Assembly: GCF_014961315.1 (NCBI RefSeq)
Contig: NZ_CP063141.1
Span: forward strand, 992,001-1,056,000
Direction of reading: 5' to 3'
Length of the DNA: 64,000 nt
Origin: Thermoflavifilum sp.
GTDB taxonomy: Bacteria; Bacteroidota; Bacteroidia; Chitinophagales; Chitinophagaceae
Shown: piece after piece, positions 1 through 10,211 of the stretch
How the letters are laid out: each line of letters starts with the position of its first letter
Numbering within the stretch: position 1 is the first letter of the stretch
Notes under the pieces: generated by a model
Told to the model about the DNA's origin: nothing
Seen by the model: only the letters and a program-made list of their open reading frames with translations
The model's database searches: none
Translations under genes and position numbers: made by a program

Positions 1-526
1 AAATATAATTTCTGAGCACATACAATTTCCGTTCAAAAGCCTCGGCATCTTCCACATCGGCGGGCCGACCCACAAAAAGCTGCTCCATCAGCGGCTCGGC
101 GCTGCGGGCCGTTTCTCCGATCATGCTATTGTCTGTAGGTACCTGCCGATATCCCAGAATGGGAATACCCAGCCGATCGGCACATCGCTGAATGATTTCC
201 TTGCATTCCTGACGAATTTTTTCCTCTTTCGGAAAGAAAGTCATCCCCACACCATAAGCACCATAGGCCGGCAATTGTATCTGCAATGCTCTGGAGATCT
301 CCCGGAAAAAGGCATCAGGCATTTGAATTAAAATACCGGCACCATCGCCGGTGTTGTTTTCACATCCACAGGCCCCTCGATGCTCCATATTTTCCAGGAC
401 GGTAAGCGCATCTTCAATGATTTGATGCGATTTTACCCCCTTGATATGGGCTACAAATCCTATCCCACATGCATCATGCTCAAACTCCGGTGAGTATAAA
501 CCCGTTCTGCTGTGTTCTTCTGTCAT
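1..526 (-). CDS. gltB: Glutamate synthase large subunit, N-terminal part (runs off the left edge)
   Basis: Glutamate synthase makes two glutamates from glutamine and 2-oxoglutarate; the large subunit carries the glutaminase and the FMN/iron-sulfur synthase domains. Only the first 175 residues are visible. From the ATG at 524-526 the protein has a 19-residue leader and then DACGIGF. Cys20 is expected to become the N-terminal nucleophile of the class II (Ntn) glutaminase once the leader is removed. The block NMEHRGACGCENNTGDGAG further on is a GltB hallmark. The gene lies 198 bases downstream of purF on the same strand, so two neighbouring genes both use a class II glutaminase domain. A weak -7-like element (TAATTTTA, minus, 588-581) precedes it. 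The family call is secure; which electron donor it uses (NADPH or ferredoxin) cannot be told from this end. Confidence 0.93.
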   Translation of the reverse strand, partial: MTEEHSRTGLYSPEFEHDACGIGFVAHIKGVKSHQIIEDALTVLENMEHRGACGCENNTGDGAGILIQMPDAFFREISRALQIQLPAYGAYGVGMTFFPKEEKIRQECKEIIQRCADRLGIPILGYRQVPTDNSMIGETARSAEPLMEQLFVGRPADVEDAEAFERKLYVLRNYI

Positions 527-724
527 GCATATCATATTTTACTACGCAATCTCGTTAATCCCTATCCTGAAATTGTTTGTTAAAATTACAACATGTAAGA
601 AAAACTTTATCGATTTTCTACAAGGTAGCAAAAAAATTTAGAAATTTTTAAAAATATGAAGCAATAAAAAGAAAAATATCTAATCCATAATGAAAACGAG
701 CAGCTGGCCGGGATGTCGATCAGG

Positions 725-2582
725 CTAATAGCCTCTTTCGTTTTTGCCTTCCATGAAGTTCATAAAGGCCTGATTCACCACACGGTTGCCGAGCGGAGTG
801 GGATAATTACCGGTAAAATACCAGTCGCCCAGGTTGTTGGGACAGGAGAGATGCAGATGCTCAATGGATTGATAAATGACGCTTACTTCGGCACGTGTTT
901 CCGGGGGGGTGATGAGGCGGGCAATGCGAGCGGAGATTTCTTCTACGGTAAAAGGTTTATAAATTTGTTTCACTACATTTTGCGCGTGCAGGCTATTGCT
1001 GCGCTGAAGCTGTTTGCAAAGGCTATAGGCTTCTTCGAGGATGTAAGTCTTTTGCGTGTCTTTCAACAACTCCACTGCCGCCCTGAAAGCCACAAAATCG
1101 CCCAGCTTACTCATGTCAATGCCATAGCAATCCGGATAACGAATCTGAGGGGCTGAAGACACGATAATGATTCTACGCGGACCCAATCTGTCGAGCATTT
1201 TAATGATGCTTTCCCGCAGGGTTGGTTCCACGCACAATGGAATCGTCAATGACCACCAGGGTATCCACTCCCTTCCGCACCGTGCCATAGGTGATATCAT
1301 ACACATGCTGCACCATTTCCGTGCGGCCCTGATCGGCTGCAATGAAGGTGCGAAGTTTCACATCCTTGATAGCAATCTTTTCAATCCGAACCCGACGTGA
1401 AATGAGCTCATTCAATTTTTCCGGATCAATCTGCGTTCCCCAGGAAAGGATACGTTGCACCTTGATGCGGTTCAGATAATCTTCCAGACCCTGAATCAGG
1501 CCATAGAAAGCTACTTCAGCGGTATTCGGAATAAACGAAAAAATGGTATTTTTCAAATCATAATCAATGGCCTTCAGCACGGCTTCCGAGAGGGTATATC
1601 CTAATTTTTTTCGCTCCTGATAGATTTTTTCATCATTACCCCTGGAAAAGTAAATCCTTTCGAAGCTGCATGCCTTCCGGGGCTGGGCAGGCAATATCTG
1701 TTTTTCCATCACCGTGCCGTCATGGCTTACCAGCAGCGCTTTCCCGGGCATGAGTTCCTTAACCATATCTTCTTCGAGGTTAAAGCAGGTACGGATTGCA
1801 GCTCTTTCAGAAGCGGCCACCACAACCTCCTCATCAGCATAATAGTAGGCCGGACGAATGCCATAAGGATCGCGGATTACAAAGCTATCGCCCGTTCCTA
1901 TGAGCCCTGCAGCTGTATAACCTCCATCAAAAAGAGAAAAAGCCTGGCAGAGGATGGTGGGTAACGAAAGGGCAAAGGGTTTTGCTTTCTGGGAATGGAC
2001 ATGCTGACATAGATAATGATACACCACTTCCATCATGGCGGCCAGGTCGGATCGCCGATAAAGCTCATCGGGCTTGATGCCTACATGTTCAAACAATTCA
2101 TCTGTATTAATCAGGTTGAAATTGCCAGCCATGGCAAGATTACGCTCAGGCTGGGCGTGTATCCGCACGAAGGGATGGCACAGTTCAATATGATTTTTTC
2201 CCTGGGTACCATAACGCAAGTGCCCTAAAAGCAATTCGCCCATAAATCGCACATGACCCTTAAGCAATTCGGGATCATCCTGAATATCGGGCTGATAACG
2301 GGATACGTCTTCAATCTCTCTAAAAATGGTTTGAAACAAATCCGGAATGGGCTGGGAGGCATTGCTGCGGATACGATGTAACATCGGATAACCCGGAGGG
2401 GTATGAAGCTTCACCGCCGCAATGCCGGCCCCATCCTGCCCACGGTTGTGCTGTTTTTCCATGAGCAGGTAAAGCTTGTTTAACCCATAAAAAGCCGAAC
2501 CGTATTTTTGCTGATAATAGCGAAAAGGCTTCAGCAACCGGATATAAGCTAATCCACATTCATGTTTGATCGCTTCGCTCAT
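725..2582 (-). pseudogene. purF: Amidophosphoribosyltransferase, interrupted by a +1 frameshift
   Basis: PurF catalyses the first committed step of purine synthesis (PRPP plus glutamine to phosphoribosylamine). The reading frame starts at 2582 with a short leader and Cys9 as the class II glutaminase nucleophile, followed by conserved blocks such as EKQHNRGQDGAG and GHLRYGTQG. It runs in one frame to the PRPP loop VVIDDSIVRGT and then shifts. The continuation TLRESIIKMLDRLGPRR is found one frame over and reads to a stop at 725. Comparing with the expected codons for RGTTLRES, one extra base sits at about 1222-1223 (plus strand GGGTTGG where GGGTGG is expected). Removing it restores one protein of about 617 residues, the length of the long Bacteroidota type. 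It starts 12 bases after the surA-like gene stops, so the two are probably co-transcribed. The break could be a sequencing error, a true mutation or, less likely, recoding. Confidence 0.85.
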
Positions 2583-2594
2583 GTGCTGGCGGGT

Positions 2595-4004
2595 TTATTC
2601 GCCTGGCTGATAATGGTTGGCTTGTTGACTGGCCAGGGCCCATTGCTCTACATTTTTACAATGTTGATAATCGGGATCTACCCAGATGTAAAACGTGGGC
2701 ATTTTTTCCCGAAACCATTTATCCAGCGCCTCATATTGTTTTTCCTGCAGGGCTTCCTGTTGAATTTTGTTGTAATCGTCCCTGAGATTTTCCTGATGTG
2801 GCTGGGTCCTGGATTTCAGATAAATGATACGCACGGCTTTTTTTCCGTAAGGATCCGTGAATTCCGCAGGCAGAGAAATGTCACCAGGTTTCAGGGAGTC
2901 GAGGGTAAGCACAATGCCGGGATCCAGCTGATCGACCGTTAAATAGGTGGAACCATCGGGTCCGGTAATCATACCCGCATATAATTTCGCCGAAATATCA
3001 TCGCTGTATTTCACGGCGGCTTCTCCAAAACTGATTTTACCGGCAATGATATCAGCTCGCACGGAATCCAGTTTTTTCAAGGCGGCTCGTACATCCGATG
3101 AGGTAATCGGTGGAATCATCAGCAAGTCGCGCACTTCAGCATTGTCGCCCTGGCGATGGACCATTTGAATAAGGTGGTATCCAAATTTCGATTTCACCGG
3201 ATCGGAAACCTCTCCATCCTGTAGCCGAAAGGCGGCAGCAAGAAAATTGGGATCAATATTTTTATCCGTTCGGGAAATGGTAAAAATTCCATTGTTCTGC
3301 CGGCTGCTCGGATCCTGAGAATACAGATTCATGAGCGTTACAAAATCTTGCTGGCCGGATACAATTTGTTTTTTGAAGTTCTGGAGTTGTTGCAGGGTAT
3401 ATTGTTCCACTTCCGGACTGGCCTTGGGATAAATCACGATTTGCCCGACCTGAACCTCCGATGGGAAAAATTTAAGGCTGTCTTTAGGAATGCGGTTAAA
3501 ATATTCCTGTACCTCGGTAGGGGTAATTTTTACTGCATCTACAATCTTTTTCCGCTCTTCTTCTGCCAGGATCCGCTCGCGAATGGGCTCTCTAAATTTT
3601 TCCCGGATCTGATAAATGCTCATGCCGGCCACTTCTTCAAGTTTCTTCTGCGAACCATACATGTTAATGAAACCTCGAATCTGATTCTCGAGCTGGCCTT
3701 CCACATCCTCGTCGCTTACCGGCAAACTATCGCGTTGTGCCTGAATCACCAGCGCTTTCTGGGCAATCATCTGTTCCAGAATCGCGCAGCTGGCATCGGG
3801 CGGTAGTGCCCGCGAGGATTCGCGTTGCAGTTGATCGATCTGTGCCTGAATATCAGATTGAAGAATGATATTGTCGCCAATAACGGCTACAATTTTATCC
3901 GCAACCGGGAAATTGTGTAATTCATTGCTGCTCAGGTTCTGCTGGGCATACAGGGTAAAAGTCAGCAGTTGCAACAAAGCGAGTGGAAGAAGGCGAATGC
4001 TCAT
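2595..4004 (-). CDS. SurA-like periplasmic peptidyl-prolyl isomerase
   Basis: A 469-residue parvulin-type chaperone, expected to help outer-membrane proteins fold in the periplasm. I chose the ATG at 4004 because it begins a clean signal peptide (MSIRLLPLALLQLLTFTLYAQ) and because a TACCTTTG promoter element lies 36 bases upstream; a longer frame from 4091 would run across that promoter. After the signal come a SurA N-terminal helical region (about 35-160, with INMYGSQKKLEE and the E(E)ERKKIVDAVKITPTEVQ linker), then two parvulin domains. The first, about 175-285, ends with the conserved SKFGYHLIQMVHR. The second, about 295-390, is more diverged. The C-terminal helix ends with the W-containing motif usual in Bacteroidota SurA homologues. 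purF follows after 12 bases. Confidence 0.87.
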   Translation of the reverse strand: MSIRLLPLALLQLLTFTLYAQQNLSSNELHNFPVADKIVAVIGDNIILQSDIQAQIDQLQRESSRALPPDASCAILEQMIAQKALVIQAQRDSLPVSDEDVEGQLENQIRGFINMYGSQKKLEEVAGMSIYQIREKFREPIRERILAEEERKKIVDAVKITPTEVQEYFNRIPKDSLKFFPSEVQVGQIVIYPKASPEVEQYTLQQLQNFKKQIVSGQQDFVTLMNLYSQDPSSRQNNGIFTISRTDKNIDPNFLAAAFRLQDGEVSDPVKSKFGYHLIQMVHRQGDNAEVRDLLMIPPITSSDVRAALKKLDSVRADIIAGKISFGEAAVKYSDDISAKLYAGMITGPDGSTYLTVDQLDPGIVLTLDSLKPGDISLPAEFTDPYGKKAVRIIYLKSRTQPHQENLRDDYNKIQQEALQEKQYEALDKWFREKMPTFYIWVDPDYQHCKNVEQWALASQQANHYQPGE

Positions 4005-4039
4005 GAAACGTAGGCATTTAGGTATAAACCACCTGAATG

Positions 4040-4047
4040 CAAAGGTA
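4040..4047 (-). promoter_or_regulatory. -7 promoter element of the surA-like gene
   Basis: TACCTTTG on the minus strand (consensus TANNTTTG), ending 36 bases before the chosen ATG at 4004. No clear -33 TTG is visible. Confidence 0.5.
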
Positions 4048-4137
4048 GTTAAGCTTGATGGAAGGGATATCATCGGCCTCGAATTTAACAAAATTCCACA
4101 CCATGCCCGGGCTTAATAGAAAATCAATAGATTCTAT

Positions 4138-4145
4138 TAGTTTTG
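4138..4145 (+). promoter_or_regulatory. -7 promoter element of the MFS carrier gene
   Basis: TAGTTTTG, matching TANNTTTG, ends 39 bases before the ATG at 4185. Just upstream (4115-4139) is an imperfect inverted repeat built on AATAGA and TCTATT, which could be a regulator site, though with low certainty. Confidence 0.45.
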
Positions 4146-4184
4146 AAGCCGCTTTAACCGCCAAACCTGTAATCATTTCCATAA

Positions 4185-5435
4185 ATGCCCATTTTAAAGC
4201 CATTTGAACAGCTCAATGCCAGGCAACGACACACTTTTTTTGCCGGTCTGGGAGGCTGGGCCCTGGATGCTTTCGATTTTTTTCTGTATGTGTTTTGCCT
4301 GAAGGCCATCAGTGTGGATTTTCATGCTGATGTACAACAGGTATCGGAAGGCATTTTTTTAACGCTTGCTTTCCGACCGCTGGGAGCCTTGTTTTTCGGA
4401 TGGCTGGCCGAGCGTCATGGGCGTAAACAAGTGCTGATGATCAACATCATCAGCTATTCGGTGATTGAATTTTTGTGTGCTTTTTCGCCCAATCTCACGG
4501 TACTGCTGGTGTTGCGTGCACTGTTTGGCTTTGCCATGGGCGGCGAATGGGGCGTGGGTGCCGCACTCGTGCTGGAATCATTGCCGGTAAAAGGTCGAGG
4601 ATTTTTTTCCGGGTTGCTTCAGGAAGGCTATGTGCTGGGTTATCTGCTTGCTTCTGTGGTGTTTGCTTTTTGCTTTAGCCTGATAGGCTGGAGGGGTATG
4701 TTTATGGTGGGCATCATACCCGCACTGCTGGTTATTTATATCCGTTCAAAGGTAACGGAGTCGCCCGCCTGGCTGGAAGGAACGCATCGCCAGCATATTC
4801 CTGGTCGGGAGTGGAAAACCCTGATACGCAAGTACTGGGGGAGGTTACTTTTTTTGATTGTATTGATGAGCTTTTTCAACGCTTTTTCTCATGGTACTCA
4901 GGACCTGTATCCCACGTTTCTGCAGGTGCAGGGCCAATTTGATCCCAGAAGTACGGGTACAATTGCCATCTGGATGAATATTGGAGCACTGATTGGGGGT
5001 ATGTGCTTCGGAGCGCTGTCTGAAAGGATAGGCAGGCGGAAAGCGATTGTTTTAGCCGCATTGCTTGCTATTCCCATGATACCGCTATGGGTTCATGCCC
5101 GCACGGTTAGCGGGTTTGCGGCAGGAGCCTTTTTAATGCAATTCATGGTACAGGGGGCATGGGGCATTGTGCCGGCGCACCTGAATGAGCTTTCACCCCC
5201 TTCCGTGCGCGCCATTCTGCCCGGCTTCGCTTATCAAATCGGCAATCTGATGATGTCGAAAATGGCACCCATTCAAGCCGGTCTGGCAGAGCAACACGGA
5301 AATAATTATGCTTTAGTACTTAGCTGGACGGTGATCGGCGTGGCCATAGGCTTATCAATCGTTACCGCTCTGGGTAAGGAGGCGCGTGCTGTGAACCTGG
5401 GTGTACAGGCGACATCTTCTACAGAAACACATTAA
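4185..5435 (+). CDS. MFS transporter, sialate/lactate (SHS) type
   Basis: A 416-residue inner-membrane carrier of the major facilitator superfamily with about 12 hydrophobic segments. [14 protein letters not shown] in the first segment and [15 protein letters not shown] in the loop between segments 2 and 3 match the sialate:H+ symporter/JEN-type group, whose members carry organic acids such as lactate, shikimate or sialic acid. [18 protein letters not shown] in segment 4 and [13 protein letters not shown] in the central loop (about residue 280) are the other family markers. No sugar or acid catabolic genes lie nearby, so the substrate is unknown. Its stop codon overlaps the stop of infB on the other strand (5432-5435). 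Confidence 0.82.
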   Translation: MPILKPFEQLNARQRHTFFAGLGGWALDAFDFFLYVFCLKAISVDFHADVQQVSEGIFLTLAFRPLGALFFGWLAERHGRKQVLMINIISYSVIEFLCAFSPNLTVLLVLRALFGFAMGGEWGVGAALVLESLPVKGRGFFSGLLQEGYVLGYLLASVVFAFCFSLIGWRGMFMVGIIPALLVIYIRSKVTESPAWLEGTHRQHIPGREWKTLIRKYWGRLLFLIVLMSFFNAFSHGTQDLYPTFLQVQGQFDPRSTGTIAIWMNIGALIGGMCFGALSERIGRRKAIVLAALLAIPMIPLWVHARTVSGFAAGAFLMQFMVQGAWGIVPAHLNELSPPSVRAILPGFAYQIGNLMMSKMAPIQAGLAEQHGNNYALVLSWTVIGVAIGLSIVTALGKEARAVNLGVQATSSTETH

Positions 5436-8143
5436 AGCTTGCGTTTAATGCTCACTTCTTCAAATCCTTCAAGCATATCCCCCACCTTAATGTCGTTGTA
5501 GTTCTTGATGGTTAAACCACATTCCATGCCGGCAGGCACTTCTTTCACATCATCTTTAAATCGTTTTAGCGATCCCAGTTCACCCGTATAAATAACAATG
5601 CCCTCGCGGATGAGATGCACGCGGGTATTTCGGGTCAATTTTCCTTCAAGCACCACACAACCGGCCACGGTATTTTTTTCGAATTTAAACGTTTGTTTGA
5701 CCTCTACCCGACAGGTAACTTTTTCTTCGATCTTGGGCTCAAGCATGCCCTCCATGGCGCTTTTGATTTCTTCAATAGCATCGTAAATCACCGAATAAGT
5801 ACGGATTTCAATATTTTCTTTTTCGGCCAGGCGGGCGGCCTGCATGGATGGTCGTACCTGGAAGCCTACAATGATAGCATCAGAAGCGCTGGCCAGCAAT
5901 ACATCCGATTCCGTAATCTGCCCTACGGCCTTATGTACCACGTTTACGACGATTTCTTCAGTTGAAAGCTTTTGCAAAGCATCGCTGAGGGCTTCTACAG
6001 AACCATCTACATCGCCTTTAATAATCAAATTCAGTTCTTTGAAGGTGCCGAGCGCAAGCCTCCGGCCAATTTCATCGAGTGTAATATGCTTGCGGGCGCG
6101 CATACCCTGTTCGCGCAGGATTTGAGCCCGTCGGGTAGCAATTTCTTTGGCTTCGCTTTCGTCGGTATATACTTTAAACTTTTCACCGGCCTGTGGAGCT
6201 CCATCCAGCCCGAGTACCTGCACCGGTGTAGAGGGGCCCGCAGCTTGAATACGCTGTCCCCGTTCATTAAACATGGCTTTTACCCGTCCATAATGTGCGC
6301 CGGCCACAATCACATCGCCGGGATGCAGGGTGCCATTCTGAACCAGCAACGTGGCCACATAGCCTCGCCCCTTATCGAGCGAGGCCTCAATGACTGTTCC
6401 GATGGCCGGGCGTTTGGGATTGGCTTTCAAATCGAGCAGTTCGGCTTCCAGAAGTATTTTTTCAAGCAATAAATCTACATGCAGCCCCTGCTTGGCGGAG
6501 ATTTCCTGGCTCTGGTATTTGCCACCCCAGTCTTCCACCAGCAAATTCATCGCGGCTAATTGTTCTTTGATTTTATCTGGATTGGCGCCTTCTTTATCGA
6601 TTTTATTGATAGCGAATATCATGGGCAGGCCAGCAGCCTGAGCGTGGGAGATGGCTTCGCGGGTCTGCGGCATCACGGCATCATCGGCCGCTATGACAAT
6701 CACGGCGATATCTCCCACTGTGGCACCTCGTGCGCGCATGGCCGTGAATGCCTCGTGGCCGGGCGTATCCAGAAAAGTGATTTTTTTGCCGTTAGGCAGG
6801 CTCACTTCATAGGCCCCGATATGCTGGGTGATACCGCCGGCCTCGCCCGCAATCACATTGGTATTGCGTATATAGTCGAGCAATGAAGTTTTTCCGTGAT
6901 CCACATGTCCCATGATGGTGACAATAGGCGGACGAGGTACCAGGTCTTTTTCATCGTCCACGATTTCTTCTTCTTCCTCTTCGGCCTCCTGCTCGTCGAG
7001 CCCGATGAATTCCACTTCATATCCAAATTCGTTGGCGACCAGTTCAATGACTTCGGCATCGAGGCGCTGATTGATGGACACCATCAAGCCCAGGCTCATA
7101 CATTTGCTGATGACATCTGCGTAGCTTACATCCATCAGGTTGGCCAGCTCGCTCACCGATACGAATTCGGTTACCTGCAATACCTTGCTTTCAGAAGTTT
7201 CCGCAGATTGCTGGCTTTGTTCTTCCCGTTTAGCACGGCGGTATTTGGATTTGGCGGTTTTGCTGTGCGAGGTGGCACTCAGCTTGGCCAGCGTATCTTT
7301 AATTTTTTCCTGAATTTCCTTCTCATCGATGATTTCCTTCTCTGGCGCATGATGCTTACGATCCCTGTAACGATGATCTCTTCGGTCTTTTTTAGACTTC
7401 TCTTCCCGTTCGCGAATATTTTCTTCCACTTTCTTCTCGACGGGAATTCTTTTTCTTTTCCGTTTTTCTTTTGGATGCGTGGTTGAACGACTGTCTTTTT
7501 CTTTGCGTTCGGGTTCAACGGGGAGATCGATTTTGCCAATAATCTTGGGACCGGTCAACCGCTCGGCTTCAATATTTTCAATTACCGGCTCAGGTGATTT
7601 TTCGGGTTCGGAAGGCAGCGTGGGCGTTTCTGGCTCAGGTTCTGCAGAAGCCTGTACTTCGGCCACAGGCTCGGAGGCCGGTTGAGGGGCTGCGGGTTCT
7701 TTGGTTTTTTTACCAGAAGATCTGGTTGATTTTTTGGATTTAGGTGTTGGAGAAAGGATTTCCGGATCAATTTTCCCCACAATTTTAGGCCCTTCCAGTC
7801 TGGGCGCTTCAGCACTCAGTATTTCCTCTTCTGCCTCAGGCTTTTCAGCTGTAATCTTGGTCGGTGTTTCGGGCGCGGGTGTTTCCAGGGTTTCTTTTTT
7901 AGGTAAAATATCGGAAGCAATACCACGGGGGAGATCGATTTGTTCGCTTTTTTTCTTGTTGACCTTATCCTGTTGAAATTCTTCCTGCAAAGCCAGATAC
8001 ATCTCTTCCGTCAGCCGGGAATTGGCCGACATGTCGGACATATCGAATCCCTTCGAGGTCAGGAATTCGATAAGGGTTTCTCTTCCAATATTGAATTCTT
8101 TGGCGGCTGCCAATAATCTGGGCGTATTGGTTTTTTCTGGCAT
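5432..8143 (-). CDS. infB: Translation initiation factor IF-2
   Basis: GTPase that brings initiator tRNA to the ribosome. It has 903 residues. The N-terminus has the short IF2_N helix-turn fold (residues 3-50, ending near [15 protein letters not shown]). A long low-complexity stretch follows, rich in Glu, Lys and Pro (about 55-330), with LxGPKI(V/I)GKID repeated twice; this is the usual variable linker. A second IF2_N-like domain is at about 325-375. The G domain starts near residue 405 with GHVDHGKTS, then DTPGHEAF and NKIDKEG. Domains II to IV follow ([22 protein letters not shown]; the C-terminal [13 protein letters not shown]). It is the last gene of rimP-nusA-infB, with an extra promoter element just upstream. 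Confidence 0.97.
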   Translation of the reverse strand: MPEKTNTPRLLAAAKEFNIGRETLIEFLTSKGFDMSDMSANSRLTEEMYLALQEEFQQDKVNKKKSEQIDLPRGIASDILPKKETLETPAPETPTKITAEKPEAEEEILSAEAPRLEGPKIVGKIDPEILSPTPKSKKSTRSSGKKTKEPAAPQPASEPVAEVQASAEPEPETPTLPSEPEKSPEPVIENIEAERLTGPKIIGKIDLPVEPERKEKDSRSTTHPKEKRKRKRIPVEKKVEENIREREEKSKKDRRDHRYRDRKHHAPEKEIIDEKEIQEKIKDTLAKLSATSHSKTAKSKYRRAKREEQSQQSAETSESKVLQVTEFVSVSELANLMDVSYADVISKCMSLGLMVSINQRLDAEVIELVANEFGYEVEFIGLDEQEAEEEEEEIVDDEKDLVPRPPIVTIMGHVDHGKTSLLDYIRNTNVIAGEAGGITQHIGAYEVSLPNGKKITFLDTPGHEAFTAMRARGATVGDIAVIVIAADDAVMPQTREAISHAQAAGLPMIFAINKIDKEGANPDKIKEQLAAMNLLVEDWGGKYQSQEISAKQGLHVDLLLEKILLEAELLDLKANPKRPAIGTVIEASLDKGRGYVATLLVQNGTLHPGDVIVAGAHYGRVKAMFNERGQRIQAAGPSTPVQVLGLDGAPQAGEKFKVYTDESEAKEIATRRAQILREQGMRARKHITLDEIGRRLALGTFKELNLIIKGDVDGSVEALSDALQKLSTEEIVVNVVHKAVGQITESDVLLASASDAIIVGFQVRPSMQAARLAEKENIEIRTYSVIYDAIEEIKSAMEGMLEPKIEEKVTCRVEVKQTFKFEKNTVAGCVVLEGKLTRNTRVHLIREGIVIYTGELGSLKRFKDDVKEVPAGMECGLTIKNYNDIKVGDMLEGFEEVSIKRKL

Positions 8144-8173
8144 GCGTGAATCCTCAATTTTTCAACAGTTTTA

Positions 8174-8181
8174 CAAAGGTA
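8174..8181 (-). promoter_or_regulatory. Internal -7 promoter element before infB
   Basis: TACCTTTG on the minus strand, ending 30 bases before the infB ATG (8143), inside the 158-base nusA-infB spacer. It suggests that infB can be transcribed separately from rimP-nusA. Confidence 0.45.
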
Positions 8182-8301
8182 CTAAGCTCGTGGCGAATGA
8201 GCGATTTTTTCCTTGATTGCCTGCCAACCAGGGAATAGATTGCCCCCTCACAAACGGTTTAAATGGCCAGACATAGCCACCGACGGAGCTTTGAACCGAA
8301 G

Positions 8302-9555
8302 TTATTCGGCTTCGTCTTTTTTAAATTCCTCTTCAATAATACGCCGTACCTCTTTAATCGTTTCTTCTTCCAGATCGGTACGCCGCACAAGTTCTTCTAC
8401 AGACAGGTCGAGCACGCTGAGCGCCGTATCGCATCCGATGCGTTTGAGTTCATCGATAATCCACTCATCGATTTCATCTGCAAATTCATCCAGGTCAATA
8501 TCATATTCTTCCGTACCATCGCTATCGCGGTACACATCAATGTTATATCCCGTGAGTTCGCAGGCCAGTCTGATGTTTACACCTCTTTTTCCAATTGCAA
8601 GCGAAACCTGATCGGGCTTCAAATACACAGATGCGCGTTTGTTTTCCGTATCTATTTCCATCCTGGAAACCTTAGCAGGCGTGAGTGCACGCTGGATAAA
8701 GAGCTGAATATTGTTGGTATAGTTGATGATATCGATATTTTCATTTCTGAGTTCACGCACGATGCCATGGATGCGACTTCCCTTCATGCCCACACAGGCG
8801 CCCACCGGATCGATGCGATCGTCGTACGATTCCACGGCTACTTTAGCTCTTTCACCGGGCTCACGTACAATTTTGCGAATGACAATTAAGCCATCGAAAA
8901 TTTCAGGTACTTCGATTTCCAGCAGTTTAGCCAGGAACGAAGGATGGGTGCGGGAAAGGATGATGAGCGGTGTATTGTTTTTCATCTCCACCTTTTTCAC
9001 TACGGCACGGACCGTTTCTCCTTTTTTGAAATAATCTGAAGGAATTTGTTCGGATTTCGGTAAAATCAGTTCATTACCCTCATCATCCAGTAACAGCACT
9101 TCTTTTTTCCATACCTGATATACTTCCACCGTTACAATTTCCCCGATGCGTTCTGCATATTTTTTCAACAACACATTTTTCTTCAGATCGCTGATGCGGG
9201 CGGCAAGGGTTTGTTTGGCCGCCAGAATGGCCCTCCGGCCAAAGTCTTGAATATCTACTTCTTCATATAATTCTTCACCCACTTCATAATCGGGCTCAAT
9301 TTTGATGGCATCCGAATAGGCGATCTGGGTGTTTTCATCGGTAACCTGCCCATCTTCTACAATCAATCTCCTGCGGATGATTTCCAGATCACCTTTTTCG
9401 GTATTGACGATGACATCAAAATTTTCATCGGTGCCATATTTTTTGCGAAGCAAGGTTTTGAACACATCTTCCAGCACCTTCATCAAGGTAGGGCGATCAA
9501 TATTTTCCGCCTCTTTGAATTCTGTAAAAGATTCAATTAAATTGATGCTTGCCAT
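8302..9555 (-). CDS. nusA: Transcription termination/antitermination factor NusA
   Basis: NusA binds RNA polymerase and RNA and controls pausing, termination and antitermination. The 417-residue protein has the NusA N-terminal domain (1-125, starting MASINLIESFTEFKEAENID), an S1 domain (about 130-200, GEIVTVEVYQVWKKEVLL), then two KH domains marked by GACVGMKGSRI and AIGKRGVNIRLA. A short acidic tail follows. The tail lacks the two full acidic repeats of E. coli NusA, as is normal in this phylum. rimP is 17 bases upstream and infB 158 bases downstream, the conserved order. The terminator-like hairpin in the leader of this operon is a plausible target for control by NusA itself. Confidence 0.96.
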   Translation of the reverse strand: MASINLIESFTEFKEAENIDRPTLMKVLEDVFKTLLRKKYGTDENFDVIVNTEKGDLEIIRRRLIVEDGQVTDENTQIAYSDAIKIEPDYEVGEELYEEVDIQDFGRRAILAAKQTLAARISDLKKNVLLKKYAERIGEIVTVEVYQVWKKEVLLLDDEGNELILPKSEQIPSDYFKKGETVRAVVKKVEMKNNTPLIILSRTHPSFLAKLLEIEVPEIFDGLIVIRKIVREPGERAKVAVESYDDRIDPVGACVGMKGSRIHGIVRELRNENIDIINYTNNIQLFIQRALTPAKVSRMEIDTENKRASVYLKPDQVSLAIGKRGVNIRLACELTGYNIDVYRDSDGTEEYDIDLDEFADEIDEWIIDELKRIGCDTALSVLDLSVEELVRRTDLEEETIKEVRRIIEEEFKKDEAE

Positions 9556-9572
9556 ATAAAACAGAATAAAGG

Positions 9573-10037
9573 TTAAAAACGAATTTGTACGCGTGTGAAT
9601 TGAATATCCGTAAATGGAATTTTCAATATTTGATGCTCTTTTTTGCTTTTTTTCACATCCAGCACAATAAAATCGGGATGCACTTCCTGCAACACGCCTT
9701 CCCGAAGCTGGTGATCTTTCAACGTTACAACTACTGAACGACCGATATTTTTCGGGTACTGGCGGTATAATTTCAGGGGTGAATCCACTCCTGGCGAAGA
9801 TACCTCCAGTGAAAAATCATCGTCAGGAAAAATATGGTTTTCGTGCATGGCCCTGCCCAGTGCGCGATTGATTTGCGCCAGCTGGTCAATAGATACACCC
9901 CGGTCACTGTCAATAAACACCCGTACGTCCTGATCCGGGCTTACCGACAAATCTACCAGAAAACAATCGGGATGCAGTCGCAATTCCTGCTCAAGCAATT
10001 GTTCAATGACCTGCTTGATTTCTTCTACCGTCTTCAT
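9573..10037 (-). CDS. rimP: Ribosome maturation factor RimP
   Basis: Small-subunit assembly factor, 154 residues from the ATG at 10035-10037 (MKTVEEIKQVIEQLLEQEL). The N-terminal domain contains the conserved VDLSVSPDQDVRVFIDSDRGVSI stretch and the LEVSSPGVDSPLKLYRQYPKNIG block, followed by the small SH3-like C-terminal domain. The frame stays open upstream to 10106, with an in-frame ATG at 10085. A start there would read straight through the 10058-10081 hairpin, so that longer product may be a translated leader and not the mature N-terminus. First gene of rimP-nusA-infB. Confidence 0.93.
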   Translation of the reverse strand: MKTVEEIKQVIEQLLEQELRLHPDCFLVDLSVSPDQDVRVFIDSDRGVSIDQLAQINRALGRAMHENHIFPDDDFSLEVSSPGVDSPLKLYRQYPKNIGRSVVVTLKDHQLREGVLQEVHPDFIVLDVKKSKKEHQILKIPFTDIQFTRVQIRF

Positions 10038-10050
10038 GATGCTACCGGCT

Positions 10051-10081
10051 AAAAAAGAAGGGGACAACCACTTGTCCCCTT
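10051..10081 (-). terminator. Terminator/attenuator hairpin in the rimP-nusA-infB leader
   Basis: On the minus strand a perfect 10-bp stem (AAGGGGACAA / TTGTCCCCTT, 4-base loop) is followed by CTTTTTT. It lies between the promoter element at 10104-10111 and the rimP ATG at 10037, only 14 bases before that ATG. Because the next upstream gene is on the other strand, it cannot be the end of a neighbouring operon. It most likely terminates part of the leader transcripts. Confidence 0.75.
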
Positions 10082-10103
10082 CCATCTGTACTAAATACCA
10101 TTG

Positions 10104-10111
10104 CAAAATTA
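10104..10111 (-). promoter_or_regulatory. -7 promoter element of the rimP-nusA-infB operon
   Basis: TAATTTTG on the minus strand, matching TANNTTTG. The predicted start site is near 10099, giving a leader of about 60 bases that contains the hairpin. Confidence 0.5.
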
Positions 10112-10199
10112 CAACATTTTTGTTTTTTTCCGAAAAATGAAGTGCAGTTAAGAAAAAGATAAATCCATAGACGATGCAGTTATGGCGGGTGTTTTTTGC

Positions 10200-10207
10200 T
10201 ACCTTTG
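10200..10207 (+). promoter_or_regulatory. -7 promoter element of the DUF4834 gene
   Basis: TACCTTTG ends only 4 bases before the ATG at 10212. With the element centred at -7, transcription would begin at or next to the ATG, so the mRNA is probably leaderless. Confidence 0.5.
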
Positions 10208-10211
10208 AATC

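Noticed and set aside
713..1156. A 147-codon frame on the plus strand opposite purF
   Set aside because: It is antisense to conserved PurF coding sequence and resembles nothing.
7200..7540. Long reading frames opposite the Glu/Lys-rich linker of infB
   Set aside because: They arise from the biased codons of the linker and have no family features.
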